37,553 nucleotides of DNA from positions 1 through 37,553 of the forward strand of contig CAJTMY010000026.1 in the NCBI GenBank assembly GCA_910577355.1. Direction: 5' to 3'. Each line of letters begins with the position of its first letter. Positions within the stretch are counted from its first letter, which is position 1. A program made the translations under genes and the position numbers. The stretch is from an uncultured Muribaculaceae bacterium (GTDB lineage: Bacteria; Bacteroidota; Bacteroidia; Bacteroidales; Muribaculaceae). The notes under the pieces are model-generated. The model did no database searches. It was given only the letters and a program-made list of their open reading frames with translations, and was not told where the DNA came from. This document shows positions 1 to 8,659 of the stretch, piece by piece.

Positions 1-72
1 GGAGAATATATTATTCCATACACGATGTTTTGCACTTCGATTTGGAATCTTCACTTAAAATTTGTCCACGGC

Positions 73-105
73 ATTGCTGCGATTCCCAAAAAAGCATTAC
101 ATTTG
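73..105 (+). promoter_or_regulatory. Promoter of the ECF sigma operon
   Basis: The -7 box TACATTTG (98-105) matches the Bacteroidota consensus TAnnTTTG. ATTG at 73-76 is a plausible -33 element, separated by 21 bases. Transcription would start a few bases after 105, leaving a leader of roughly a dozen bases before the ATG at 123. Inferred from consensus only; this is the one -7 box in the window followed by T rather than C. Confidence 0.55.
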
Positions 106-122
106 TATCATAAATAAACCTG

Positions 123-680
123 ATGGCACAAATACCCGCCGACGACACACAACTTGTGGAGCGCCTCCGCGACCCCGCCACAGTACGCGAGGCTTTCGCC
201 GAGATGATAAGCCGATACAGTGAACCCCTGTATTGGCAGATTCGCCGTATGGTACAAAGCCACAACGACACAGACGATCTGCTGCAGAACACATTCATGA
301 AAGCATGGATGTCGATCGAGAATTTCCGTGGCGATGCACGTCTGTCAACCTGGCTATACAAGATAGCCGTAAACGAAGCCATCACATTTCTGGCACGTGA
401 ACGCCGCAGGCAGGGATTGTCGCTCGACGACGAGGCATCCGCTATTGCCGCAGCCATTGAAGCCGATCCGGATATCGATGGCGATGCCCTTGCTGTCGAC
501 CTGCGCAAAGCCATTGCGACACTACCCGAAAAGCAGCGTCTCGTATTCAACATGAAGTACTTTGATGATATGAAATATGAGGATATATCCAATATCCTCG
601 GCACTTCGGTAGGGGCACTCAAGGCTTCTTATCACCTTGCAGTAAAGAAAATCGAAAACTTTTTCAAAGGCAAGCAATAA
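123..680 (+). CDS. ECF-type RNA polymerase sigma factor
   Basis: A sigma-70 family factor of the extracytoplasmic function class, which directs core RNA polymerase to a small set of promoters. The 185 residues are typical for the class. Region 2 covers about residues 25-90: DDLLQNTFMKAW at 51-62 is the core-binding and -10 recognition helix, followed by the STWLYKIAVNEA segment at 75-86. Region 4, about 134-177, starts LPEKQRLVF and ends in a helix-turn-helix (YEDISNILGTSVGALKASY) that would read the -35 element. The 45 residues between are acidic and variable, as usual. The ATG at 123 fits the promoter spacing. A single-span membrane protein and a CpxP-like secreted protein follow, suggesting membrane-controlled activity. 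The regulon cannot be read from the sequence. Confidence 0.93.
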   Translation: MAQIPADDTQLVERLRDPATVREAFAEMISRYSEPLYWQIRRMVQSHNDTDDLLQNTFMKAWMSIENFRGDARLSTWLYKIAVNEAITFLARERRRQGLSLDDEASAIAAAIEADPDIDGDALAVDLRKAIATLPEKQRLVFNMKYFDDMKYEDISNILGTSVGALKASYHLAVKKIENFFKGKQ

Positions 681-749
681 AAATCTGTCAGATACTTAAA
701 CCTTTTCAGCCGAGAAAAGTCAAAAGTAAACAAAAGCGCATATCAATAG

Positions 750-1169
750 ATGAAAAAAGACGACAATATCCTCAGCAGACTGCCTCGACACGACGGCATG
801 ACGGTGCCCGACGGCTATTTCGCCGACTTCAGCCGACATATGCAGGATGTATTGCCACCACGTCCCGAGCTCGCTCATATGGGAGAGGAGGAAATACCGC
901 GCACCCGCTGGCAGCAGATGCGTCCTTATGTATATATGGCGGCGATGTTTGCAGGTGTATGGTGCATGCTTAAAATGTTCACCATGCTCACATCTACAAC
1001 GCCTATGCCGCTCGACACCAATCCCGTAATCGCCGAAGCCATAAGCAATGATACTTTTGTAAACGAATACGTAATCTCCGATCTGAGTCAGTGGGATGTA
1101 TACGACGACCTGATGGACGATGGCATCGTCCCCGACTCTATAAAATTCTTCGGTAACGAAACACTTTGA
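750..1169 (+). CDS. Single-span membrane protein in anti-sigma position
   Basis: A 139-residue protein with no family I can name with certainty. Residues 1-58 are hydrophilic and include a VPDGYFADF motif (19-27), a pattern often seen near the start of small Bacteroidota membrane proteins encoded next to ECF sigma factors. Residues about 59-79 form one hydrophobic span, and the remaining 60 residues are acidic. A cytoplasmic N-terminal half, one span and a periplasmic tail is the architecture of a membrane anti-sigma factor. The gene starts 69 bases after the sigma gene and ends one base before the next ATG, so all three are probably co-transcribed. The anti-sigma role is inferred from position and topology only; no zinc-binding anti-sigma motif is visible. 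Confidence 0.7.
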   Translation: MKKDDNILSRLPRHDGMTVPDGYFADFSRHMQDVLPPRPELAHMGEEEIPRTRWQQMRPYVYMAAMFAGVWCMLKMFTMLTSTTPMPLDTNPVIAEAISNDTFVNEYVISDLSQWDVYDDLMDDGIVPDSIKFFGNETL

Positions 1170-1170
1170 C

Positions 1171-1647
1171 ATGAATAAGCGTTTACTTCATCCAATCTCG
1201 CTCATCCTATTCATGATGGCCGTAGCCATGCCATCTATGGCACAGGGGCCCGCATTGTCGAGCGCTGACCGTCAACGCTGGTTATCAGAGATCCGTGGCT
1301 ACAAACACGATTACCTCGCCCGTGAGCTTGAGCTTACACGCGAGCAGCAGCAAGGTTTTTTTCCGCTATACGATGCCATGGAAGACGAAGTGGAACGTAT
1401 AAACTCCGAAACCCGCGATATAGAGCAACGAGCCATCGAAAATGACGATGCCACCGATCTCGAAATCGAGAATACAGCCCGGACGGTCTTCGAGCAGAAA
1501 CGGGCGGAGGGACAGATCGAGATGACTTATTTCGAGAAATTCAAAGAAATACTTACTCCGCGGCAGCTGCTTCGCCTCAAAAGCGCAGAGCGACGTTTCA
1601 CGCAGCAACTCGTAAAACAGCATCGCCGCATGCGACATACAAAATAA
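1171..1647 (+). CDS. CpxP/Spy-like periplasmic protein (LTxxQ type)
   Basis: A 158-residue secreted protein. Residues 1-24 form a signal peptide with a likely cut after A24 (PSMA|Q). The mature part is highly charged and predicted all-helical. It contains LTREQ (55-59) and LTPRQ (128-132), two copies of the LTxxQ motif of the CpxP/Spy/CnrX/ZraP family. Members of that family act as periplasmic chaperones or as stress or metal sensors. The start codon lies one base after the stop of the membrane protein, so translation is probably coupled, and a terminator follows. It may sense envelope state for the upstream sigma/membrane protein pair, as CnrX does in the CnrYXH system; that is inference. 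No clustered His or Cys metal site is seen. Confidence 0.75.
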   Translation: MNKRLLHPISLILFMMAVAMPSMAQGPALSSADRQRWLSEIRGYKHDYLARELELTREQQQGFFPLYDAMEDEVERINSETRDIEQRAIENDDATDLEIENTARTVFEQKRAEGQIEMTYFEKFKEILTPRQLLRLKSAERRFTQQLVKQHRRMRHTK

Positions 1648-1679
1648 TACAATCAATACTAACCCTTTTTCATTTTTTA

Positions 1680-1717
1680 CGGCAACTGACCCGCGAGGAA
1701 CAGTTGCCGCTGTTTTA
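1680..1717 (+). terminator. Rho-independent terminator of the sigma operon
   Basis: A perfect 9-base stem, CGGCAACTG (1680-1688) with CAGTTGCCG (1701-1709), has a 12-base loop and is followed by CTGTTTTAT. It lies 33 bases after the CpxP-like gene and before the convergent priA stop. Confidence 0.75.
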
Positions 1718-1750
1718 TAGGGCTTCTATTACAAAACCGGAATCGGTGGG

Positions 1751-4240
1751 TCATACAGGATCCACATCATAATAGAATGTAGCACCCGATTTTTCCAATC
1801 CGCCGTTCATGTCCACATATACGGAGCGCAGCACGGCTTTGACCTGCTTTACCGAGGCTTCAGACTCCACACGCAGCATTACCTGCATTATGTATTGCGA
1901 CGCCACTCGGGCTACCGACGGCTCGACAGGGCCATTCACACGGTTGCCGAGCAAAGCCCGCAACCGTGATGTATAGTCGCGCGCCACACTGTGAACAGTC
2001 GCCCGGTCGCGGTGCCGTATGAATATATTGATCACCCTGGCAAACGGAGGGTATACAAACCGGCGACGCTGCTCAAGCTCATAAGAATAGAAACCCATAT
2101 AGTCGTGTCCACGCACAAATTCTATGACAGGATGCGAGGGAGCAGATGTCTGAATCATGACCTTGCCGGTAGTACCGGCCCGGCGGCCGGCCCGGCCCGA
2201 CACCTGCTCGAGCATGTTGAAAGCACGCTCCGACGATCTGAAATCAGGATAATTTATCACGTTATCCGCATTTATCACCCCTACCAGACCCACATCCCCG
2301 AAGTCGAGACCTTTGGTCACCATCTGAGTACCGACAAGTATATCGGCCTTGTGCGCCGAAAAATCATCTATTATGTTTGCATAGGCTTCCTTGCTGCGCG
2401 TGGTATCGAGATCGAGACGCAATATCCGCGCTTCGGGATACAGAGCCGATACACCATCCTCCACCCTTTCGGTGCCGTAGCCCTCTATTTCCATCGCCGG
2501 TTCGTGACAACTGGGACAGACTTTAGGCACAGGATACGTCGCTCCGCAATAATGGCATTCGAGAGTATTGCTGTGTCTGTGGTAGGTGAGCGACACATCG
2601 CAATGGTCGCATTTAGGCACAAACTGGCATTGCCGGCAACGTGCACGCGGCGAGAAACCACGACGGTTATGGAAAAAAATCAGCTGACGTCCGTCACGGA
2701 GCATATGCCGCCCCTCAGATACAAGCCTATCGGAAAACGCACCGTCGACAGCACGCCTGCGGCGCTCGGAAGCAAGGTCGACAACCTCTATGTCCGGCAA
2801 GCGCACATCGCCATAACGGGACAGCAGGCTCACCAATCCGTATTTTCCCCCCTCGGTGGCCTTATAATAAGTCTCTACAGTTGGTGTCGCCGATCCAAGC
2901 AGCGTTCTGGCTCCGTGAAGAGAAGCAAGCACAATGGCGGCGTCCCGCCCGTTATATCGCGGAGCCGGGTCGTATTGCTTGTAGCTGGGTTCGTGCTCCT
3001 CGTCGACAATCACAAGTCCGAGATTGCTGAACGGCAGGAACAACGAACTTCGCGCTCCCACCACCACACACGGTCCGGGGTGCGAGAGCATATCGCGCCA
3101 TATGTCCACCCGCTCGTTGTCGGTAAACTTGGAGTGGTATATCCTCACCTTAGCCCCGAATACACGTTGCAGACGCCTGGTAAGCTGTGTGGTGAGAGCT
3201 ATCTCCGGCACAAGAAACAGTATCTGTCGGCCCTGCCGCAGCACATGGTCTATAAGATGAATGTATATCTCCGTCTTGCCGGACGACGTGACGCCATGCA
3301 GCAAGGTGACAGCCTTATCCATGAACGAGTCATGGATCTCGCCCAACGCCCTTTCCTGCTCCTCGCTCAGAACAGGCAACGGAGCCGAGAACACCCCCGC
3401 GCCGTCTTCGGGAGGAGAGAAACGCGACACCTCGCAGGTGCTTATGTCAACAAGGCCCTTGCGTCTGAGCGCCTGCACATGCTCCCATGTAAATCCCGGA
3501 GAGGAATCGAGCAGATCGGTACGGGATACGGAACGTGTAGGCACCGTAGCATTGTTGAATCCGGACAAAGCTATTATCTGCAGCAGAGCCTTCTGTTGCC
3601 CTTCCGAGCGTTTCACGGCTTCAAAAGCGGCCTGCAGCGCCGCATTGTCGCCTTTGGGGATAAGTGGAATGACCTTGCTTACCTTGACACGACGATAGCG
3701 GTTTACGACAGATTCGTGCATCTCAAGAACTCCACGCTCCACGAGCTTCGACACGGCAGTCTCGACCGAGACCAGTCCGACCGCACGTGCAAGATCTTTT
3801 AACGACAACTTACCTTTGGCCCGCACCGCAGTCACGATCTTCATATCATCCTCGCCAAGGGCATCATAAACTTCCGGGCCGGCATTGTCTGCCGTCTCCA
3901 CCACGCTCTCGCTCTCCAACTTCAGCCCGGCAGGAACAGCCGCTTTGAACACATCACCTACGGTACACATATAATAATCAGCAAGCCAATGCCACAGTTT
4001 TATCTGAGGATGGATCACCGTAGGCGATTCATCAAGCACTTCAAGCACTTCTTTCACAGACGCGACATCTCCGGGCCTGACGAATTGTATACCTTCAACA
4101 ATACCTGTGACATAACGCCTGGAGCCAAAGGGAACTATCACTCTCTTGCCGACGCCGATACGTCTCTCGAGCAAAGCCGGCACCTGATAGGTGAATGGCC
4201 CGTCGAGCGGCCGCGGTACTATCACATTCACATATATCAT
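1751..4240 (-). CDS. priA: Primosomal protein N' (replication restart helicase PriA)
   Basis: PriA is a superfamily 2 helicase with 3'-to-5' polarity that recognises stalled forks and reloads the replisome. The 829 residues fit the longer Bacteroidota form. The N-terminal 3'-DNA-binding domain covers about 1-105. Walker A is GVTSSGKT (316-323) and the DEEH box is 413-416. Eight cysteines (535, 538, 544, 547, 562, 565, 575, 578) form the two zinc sites inserted in the helicase core. Motifs V and VI (VGTQMVTKGLDF, QVSGRAGR) follow. Start and stop of adjacent genes overlap as ATGA: the priA ATG (4238-4240) lies over the dnaG TGA (4237-4239), so translation is probably coupled to primase. It is the last gene of the minus-strand operon gldB-like/dnaG/priA. 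Confidence 0.97.
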   Translation of the reverse strand: MIYVNVIVPRPLDGPFTYQVPALLERRIGVGKRVIVPFGSRRYVTGIVEGIQFVRPGDVASVKEVLEVLDESPTVIHPQIKLWHWLADYYMCTVGDVFKAAVPAGLKLESESVVETADNAGPEVYDALGEDDMKIVTAVRAKGKLSLKDLARAVGLVSVETAVSKLVERGVLEMHESVVNRYRRVKVSKVIPLIPKGDNAALQAAFEAVKRSEGQQKALLQIIALSGFNNATVPTRSVSRTDLLDSSPGFTWEHVQALRRKGLVDISTCEVSRFSPPEDGAGVFSAPLPVLSEEQERALGEIHDSFMDKAVTLLHGVTSSGKTEIYIHLIDHVLRQGRQILFLVPEIALTTQLTRRLQRVFGAKVRIYHSKFTDNERVDIWRDMLSHPGPCVVVGARSSLFLPFSNLGLVIVDEEHEPSYKQYDPAPRYNGRDAAIVLASLHGARTLLGSATPTVETYYKATEGGKYGLVSLLSRYGDVRLPDIEVVDLASERRRRAVDGAFSDRLVSEGRHMLRDGRQLIFFHNRRGFSPRARCRQCQFVPKCDHCDVSLTYHRHSNTLECHYCGATYPVPKVCPSCHEPAMEIEGYGTERVEDGVSALYPEARILRLDLDTTRSKEAYANIIDDFSAHKADILVGTQMVTKGLDFGDVGLVGVINADNVINYPDFRSSERAFNMLEQVSGRAGRRAGTTGKVMIQTSAPSHPVIEFVRGHDYMGFYSYELEQRRRFVYPPFARVINIFIRHRDRATVHSVARDYTSRLRALLGNRVNGPVEPSVARVASQYIMQVMLRVESEASVKQVKAVLRSVYVDMNGGLEKSGATFYYDVDPV

Positions 4241-6459
4241 GGCATTATGACTATCTCGCCGGTAAACTTGTCAAACTCCATACTGATTTCTTTCAGTTTC
4301 CTGTATCTGATCATCAGCTCCATAATCTCATCTTCGCCATGCGGCTTGCCTAGCTCTGCGGTGATACACTGCAACTCTTCCTTAAGCAGCACACTCTTAA
4401 GGGTATTCACGGCAAGAGGAAGTTTACGGCAGGCATCGGCGCGTGGATCGACTTTCGGGTACATACGCGACAGCACCACACTGTCGGATGTAAGCCGGGC
4501 CACCAGATCGGTAAGTTCACGGTTGTCGGAACGAAGAAGATGCCTGCGCACAAACGACGATGCAAACTCATCGACCCCTGCATTGAACTCCTTGTCGAGC
4601 CTCTCTACAAGAGCCTTCTCAAGTTTGTCAATGGTATCCATATCCACACCTCGGGCACGTATATCCTCCTGCCCCAGGGCAAGAGCAGTCGCACGTCGTT
4701 CGAGCAATTCCCGCTCACGCGCAGCCCATTCAGCCGGCCATGCATTATCACGCAACCACAGTGTCTGACGCCATATCTCTGCAAAAGGTTCGTGCGAAAA
4801 AGTGATATTGTCAAAGCGGAACTCATATTCCACATAATCGACTACCGACATCGGCACAAGTTCCTTGTCATCGTCATGCCTGAGCACATCGCACATATAC
4901 AGCAGCCCCCGGCGCAGCACATATCTTATCACTTCCTCCTCGGCAAGATACACAGCCCTGGACACATGTACAGACTGCGCCGATTGCACAGGAGGAGATT
5001 TCAATTCTTTCTCTCCGGCCATATCCACCGGCGGTTCTACCGGTGGAATACCATCGGCCGACGACCGTTGAGACGAAGCTGATCCGGCAATATCGCTTAT
5101 GCTTTCCCGGGCCTTGTCGGCCTGACGTCTGTTGTAGGCCGTTTCAGCATTTTTGGCCACGAAACGTTTAAGCTGGGCCGACAGAGCGGAAACATCCACA
5201 CCTACCTTGCGGGCACATTCATCAAGATACAGCGATTGCTCCACTACATCCGGAATAATAGCGATGGTCTGCAATATATCATTGATGGCCTCGGTACGCG
5301 CCCGCGGATCGCTGCCGGCATCCTTCATCAGCACATCCACCTTGAATCCTATAAGATCTTGGCGATGCTCCTCGATATACGCCTCGACCTCGCCCGACGA
5401 ATGATTCTGGGCGAACGAATCCGGATCATCGCCTTCGGGCAATAGCACAACACGGAGCGACAGCCCGGCGGCTATAAGCATATTTATGCCTCTCAGCGAA
5501 GCTTTTATCCCGGCAGCATCCGAGTCGTATATGAGAGTCACCGAATCGGCGAAACGTTTTATCATCCGTATCTGCCCGTCGGTGAGCGATGTGCCAGACG
5601 ATGCCACCACGTTCTCCACACCGGCCTGATGCATGGATATCACATCCATATATCCCTCGACAAGAATGCAGTCTTTCTTTTTCGCGATGGCCGTACGGGC
5701 CTGATACATGCCGTAAAGCTCGCGGCTCTTGGAATATATCAGACTTTCGGGAGAGTTGACATATTTGGCCACCGTCTTTTCCTTGCGCAACGTACGGCCC
5801 CCGAATGCCACCACTCGGCCCGACAACGAATGTACAGGATATATCACACGACCCTTGAAACGGTCATATAGCGTACCTCTTTCGGTCTTTATGGCAAGCC
5901 CCGTCTCGACAAGATGCCTCTCGGTAAAACCTGCGGCGATCGCTTTTTTATATAGATCATCAGGACGATCCTGAGCATATCCAAGATGGAACCGCTTGAT
6001 CATCGCATCGGATATCCCGCGCTCGCGGAAATATGAAAGACCTATCGCCCGACCGTCTTCAGTATCGGCAAGAGTCTCCTCAAAATATCTCAGTGCGAAT
6101 TCATTGACGGCGAACATACGCTCGCGCGCGGCATCTGCTTCTTTTTCCTCGCTAGTGAGTTCCCGCTCCTTGATCTCGATATTATATTTTCGCGCGAGCC
6201 ATTTCAATGCCTCGGTATAATTCATGCTTTCGAGATCCATCAGGAAACTCACGGCAGTACCGGCCTTGCCGCAGCTGAAACATTTGAAAATACCCCGCGA
6301 CGGACTTACAGAGAATGAAGGCGTGCGCTCGTTGTGGAACGGACAAAGCCCCAGATAGCTCGACCCCCTTTTTTTTAGCGACACAAAATCGCTCACCACA
6401 TCCACTATATTGGTCGCGTCGAGGATCTTGTCAACTGTTACACGATCGATCTTTGCCAT
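4237..6459 (-). CDS. dnaG: DNA primase
   Basis: DnaG synthesises RNA primers for lagging-strand and restart replication. The N-terminal zinc-binding domain has a CHC2 arrangement with C39, H42, C60 and C63. The RNA polymerase core follows with the TOPRIM fold: VEGYMDV carries the first acidic residue and LIYDSDAAG the DxD pair. The segment SSGTSLTDGQ lies between them. The C-terminal 300 residues are poorly conserved and should include the helicase-interaction domain. At 740 residues it is longer than E. coli DnaG (581), with a low-complexity Ser/Pro linker around residues 460-500. It starts three bases after the stop of the GldB-like gene and overlaps the priA start by four bases. In many bacteria dnaG sits with rpsU and rpoD instead. 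Confidence 0.97.
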   Translation of the reverse strand: MAKIDRVTVDKILDATNIVDVVSDFVSLKKRGSSYLGLCPFHNERTPSFSVSPSRGIFKCFSCGKAGTAVSFLMDLESMNYTEALKWLARKYNIEIKERELTSEEKEADAARERMFAVNEFALRYFEETLADTEDGRAIGLSYFRERGISDAMIKRFHLGYAQDRPDDLYKKAIAAGFTERHLVETGLAIKTERGTLYDRFKGRVIYPVHSLSGRVVAFGGRTLRKEKTVAKYVNSPESLIYSKSRELYGMYQARTAIAKKKDCILVEGYMDVISMHQAGVENVVASSGTSLTDGQIRMIKRFADSVTLIYDSDAAGIKASLRGINMLIAAGLSLRVVLLPEGDDPDSFAQNHSSGEVEAYIEEHRQDLIGFKVDVLMKDAGSDPRARTEAINDILQTIAIIPDVVEQSLYLDECARKVGVDVSALSAQLKRFVAKNAETAYNRRQADKARESISDIAGSASSQRSSADGIPPVEPPVDMAGEKELKSPPVQSAQSVHVSRAVYLAEEEVIRYVLRRGLLYMCDVLRHDDDKELVPMSVVDYVEYEFRFDNITFSHEPFAEIWRQTLWLRDNAWPAEWAARERELLERRATALALGQEDIRARGVDMDTIDKLEKALVERLDKEFNAGVDEFASSFVRRHLLRSDNRELTDLVARLTSDSVVLSRMYPKVDPRADACRKLPLAVNTLKSVLLKEELQCITAELGKPHGEDEIMELMIRYRKLKEISMEFDKFTGEIVIMP

Positions 6460-6462
6460 CGC

Positions 6463-7431
6463 TCATTCATTGATAAGTACCGCCGGATTTGTATAAAATT
6501 CAGGCTGCAGAAGCGAAGGAAGAGATGTATCGGGATTGCTTTGCAGATATTGCAGCACAAGATAATAGCCCATGAAGCGACCGGCACGGCCGGGCACATC
6601 CGGACCGAGAACCGATGTCCTCGGCGCAGGATCCACAAGACGTGATGCCACTTCCCCGGAGGTGGAATAGAGAAATTCCTTTGCCACAAGACGATTCCAT
6701 ATATCAGCCTGATTCTGTTCGAGCCACTGTAGATCCGATACCGAACAACCGAGTGCACCGGCCAACGTTCCCTGAGGCACCAGCCTGACCTTTGCCATAA
6801 CAAGAGCCCCCTCATAAGCTATACGCGACAGCACGGTATTCTCTCCGCCGGGTCGATATGGATATTGAGTGGCTATAAGAGCTTCGGTAACATCATAGGG
6901 CAACTGTTCGGGAGTCTTCTGCTCACGAATATACCCGGGCCAGCCTTTGTATCCCGCATATTCGGCGCCGAGATAATGGTTGAGAGCGATAAGCACACAG
7001 GAATCTGTGAGAACCACCGATCTGGGGTTGCCCCACACCACAGCGGCATAACGACGCAGCGGCAGCACGAAACCCTCCGTGGCCGCCTTGGCCTCAATAC
7101 GGCCGAATGTGGCCTCCAATGGTTTCAGCGACTTGAACACGCTGTCCACAGCCGGGCTGAAAACCTTTACCTGTGGAGATTCAGACCATCGCACAAGCAC
7201 CGAGTCGCTCATCCGGTCAATACCCATGAAGCCGAACATAGCCGCAAGCGCGGCCGAGTCGACAGTCTCGAACGAGTCGCGACGCCACTCGGGCATCGAA
7301 CGGTATTCGGCAAGATATCTATATAGCGGAGATATGGGCTGCGGATCAATTACGACCCTGCTGTCGCAGCCGCTGAGTGTCACCCCCAGGACGGCAACGA
7401 TAACAATAAAGCCTGTTAAAAACTTTCTCAT
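6463..7431 (-). CDS. GldB-like lipoprotein
   Basis: The protein resembles gliding motility lipoprotein GldB, which occurs across Bacteroidota including non-gliding species. I use the ATG at 7431 (322 residues); an in-frame TTG lies two codons upstream. The N-terminus is a lipoprotein signal with LSGC at 19-22, so the mature protein is probably lipid-anchored in the envelope. Family-like blocks are the LNHYLG segment followed by Tyr residues in the middle and a GRAGRFMGYYLVLQYL block near the C-terminus. GldB-family proteins are distantly similar to zinc peptidases, but no HExxH motif is visible here, so catalysis is doubtful. It is the first gene of the operon with dnaG and priA. The assignment rests on remembered family patterns, not on a search. 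Confidence 0.65.
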   Translation of the reverse strand: MRKFLTGFIVIVAVLGVTLSGCDSRVVIDPQPISPLYRYLAEYRSMPEWRRDSFETVDSAALAAMFGFMGIDRMSDSVLVRWSESPQVKVFSPAVDSVFKSLKPLEATFGRIEAKAATEGFVLPLRRYAAVVWGNPRSVVLTDSCVLIALNHYLGAEYAGYKGWPGYIREQKTPEQLPYDVTEALIATQYPYRPGGENTVLSRIAYEGALVMAKVRLVPQGTLAGALGCSVSDLQWLEQNQADIWNRLVAKEFLYSTSGEVASRLVDPAPRTSVLGPDVPGRAGRFMGYYLVLQYLQSNPDTSLPSLLQPEFYTNPAVLINE

Positions 7432-7518
7432 CTTCAAATTATGGATATTTAAACCTCAATATTGGCCGTTTTGGATAAAAAGAGGCTTTTGTAAATGCGA
7501 AGTTACGGAATTTATATG

Positions 7519-7526
7519 TAATTTTG
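7519..7526 (+). promoter_or_regulatory. -7 promoter box of the amidase gene
   Basis: TAATTTTG (7519-7526), followed by C, matches TAnnTTTG exactly. Only seven bases separate it from the ATG at 7534, so the transcript would be leaderless or nearly so. No good -33 TTG is present at the usual distance; the nearest resemblance is AATG around 7494. Confidence 0.55.
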
Positions 7527-7533
7527 CACAGAA

Positions 7534-8631
7534 ATGACCCGCAAAGTTTTAAAACCGATATTTTTCATATTCATGACAGCATTTGCCGGCATGACTGCGC
7601 CCACGCGTGCTGCCGCCGCCAAGAAAGCCGATGCCGTCACAGATAAGCCGTTTACTGTCGTGATCGATCCTGGCCATGGCGGAAAAGACTATGGATGTAT
7701 CGGTAAGATAACAAACGAAAAGACAATAGTGCTCGATGTGGCGCGTCGTCTCGGCGAGATCATCAAGGATGAGACGCCCGAAGTGAAGACAGTATACACA
7801 CGCTCCGACGACCGGTTTATCCCTCTCAACGAACGCGCTGCCATAGCAAACCGCATAAGCTCGGATCTCTTCATATCAATTCACGTGAATTCGGTGGACA
7901 AGCGCACCCGCGGCCGCGAGAATATAAACGGCGCATCGGTATATACACTGGGACTCCACCGAAGTGATGACAACCTGGCTGTAGCCATGCGCGAGAATGG
8001 AGTGATAGAACTTGAGCCCGACTTCTCAGAGACATATCAGGGTTTCGATCCAACCTCTTCCGAATCATACATAATATTCGAGCTTACACAGAACAGGCAC
8101 ATGCGACAGTCCATCGACTTTGCCGATGCCGTACAGCACGAACTTACCGGCAGCGCCGGACGCGCCGACAAAGGTGTGCGCCAGTCGGGATTTCTCGTAT
8201 TGCGGGCCACTTCGATGCCGGCCGTACTCGTCGAACTCGACTTTATCTGCAATCCGGCCGCCGAACGTTTCCTTGCATCCGACAGCGGCCGGGCCAAATG
8301 CGCAAGAGCCATTGCAGACGCATTCAAGAAATATTACGCCGTAAACAAGCCCGAGAACAGGACACCGCAACAGCTTCCGGCTCCCGATAGCCCTGCCGCC
8401 AAAGCCCGCGCAACCACCTATACTGTGGTGCTCGTAAGCTCTGTGAACAGATTGTCATCCGACGAGATAAAGGCAAAAGGAATGCCTTCGGATATCGAGG
8501 TTTTGGAACTCGACGGCAATTACAATTATACCGACGGAACTTTTAAAAGCCTTAAGGAAGCGAAAAAACATCTGCGCAAGATAAAAAAAGACTTCCCGAA
8601 AGCGTTTATTATAAAAACCTCATCCGATTAA
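7534..8631 (+). CDS. N-acetylmuramoyl-L-alanine amidase, exported
   Basis: A zinc amidase of the Amidase_3/AmiC family, which cuts the bond between MurNAc and the stem peptide, mainly during cell separation. Residues 1-28 look like a signal peptide ending in an Ala-rich stretch. The catalytic domain is about 38-268. Zinc ligands and the catalytic glutamate fit H48 (DPGHGGKD), E62, H117 (SIHVNS) and E234 (VLVELDFICN, where most relatives have ETGFISN). After a Pro-rich linker (about 272-290), residues 295-363 (TYTVVLVSS to KAFIIK) look like a degenerate SPOR domain, which would bind denuded glycan strands at the septum; this part is less certain. The MCE-family gene starts 28 bases downstream, probably in the same transcript. 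Confidence 0.92.
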   Translation: MTRKVLKPIFFIFMTAFAGMTAPTRAAAAKKADAVTDKPFTVVIDPGHGGKDYGCIGKITNEKTIVLDVARRLGEIIKDETPEVKTVYTRSDDRFIPLNERAAIANRISSDLFISIHVNSVDKRTRGRENINGASVYTLGLHRSDDNLAVAMRENGVIELEPDFSETYQGFDPTSSESYIIFELTQNRHMRQSIDFADAVQHELTGSAGRADKGVRQSGFLVLRATSMPAVLVELDFICNPAAERFLASDSGRAKCARAIADAFKKYYAVNKPENRTPQQLPAPDSPAAKARATTYTVVLVSSVNRLSSDEIKAKGMPSDIEVLELDGNYNYTDGTFKSLKEAKKHLRKIKKDFPKAFIIKTSSD

Positions 8632-8659
8632 CCCTGCAAATAAAGACGTCTCAACCATA

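Noticed and set aside
1991..3802. A 603-codon open frame on the plus strand
   Set aside because: It lies entirely antisense to priA, whose motifs are complete. The translation has no recognisable domain and an unnatural composition (many His, Arg, Tyr), as expected for a mirror frame.
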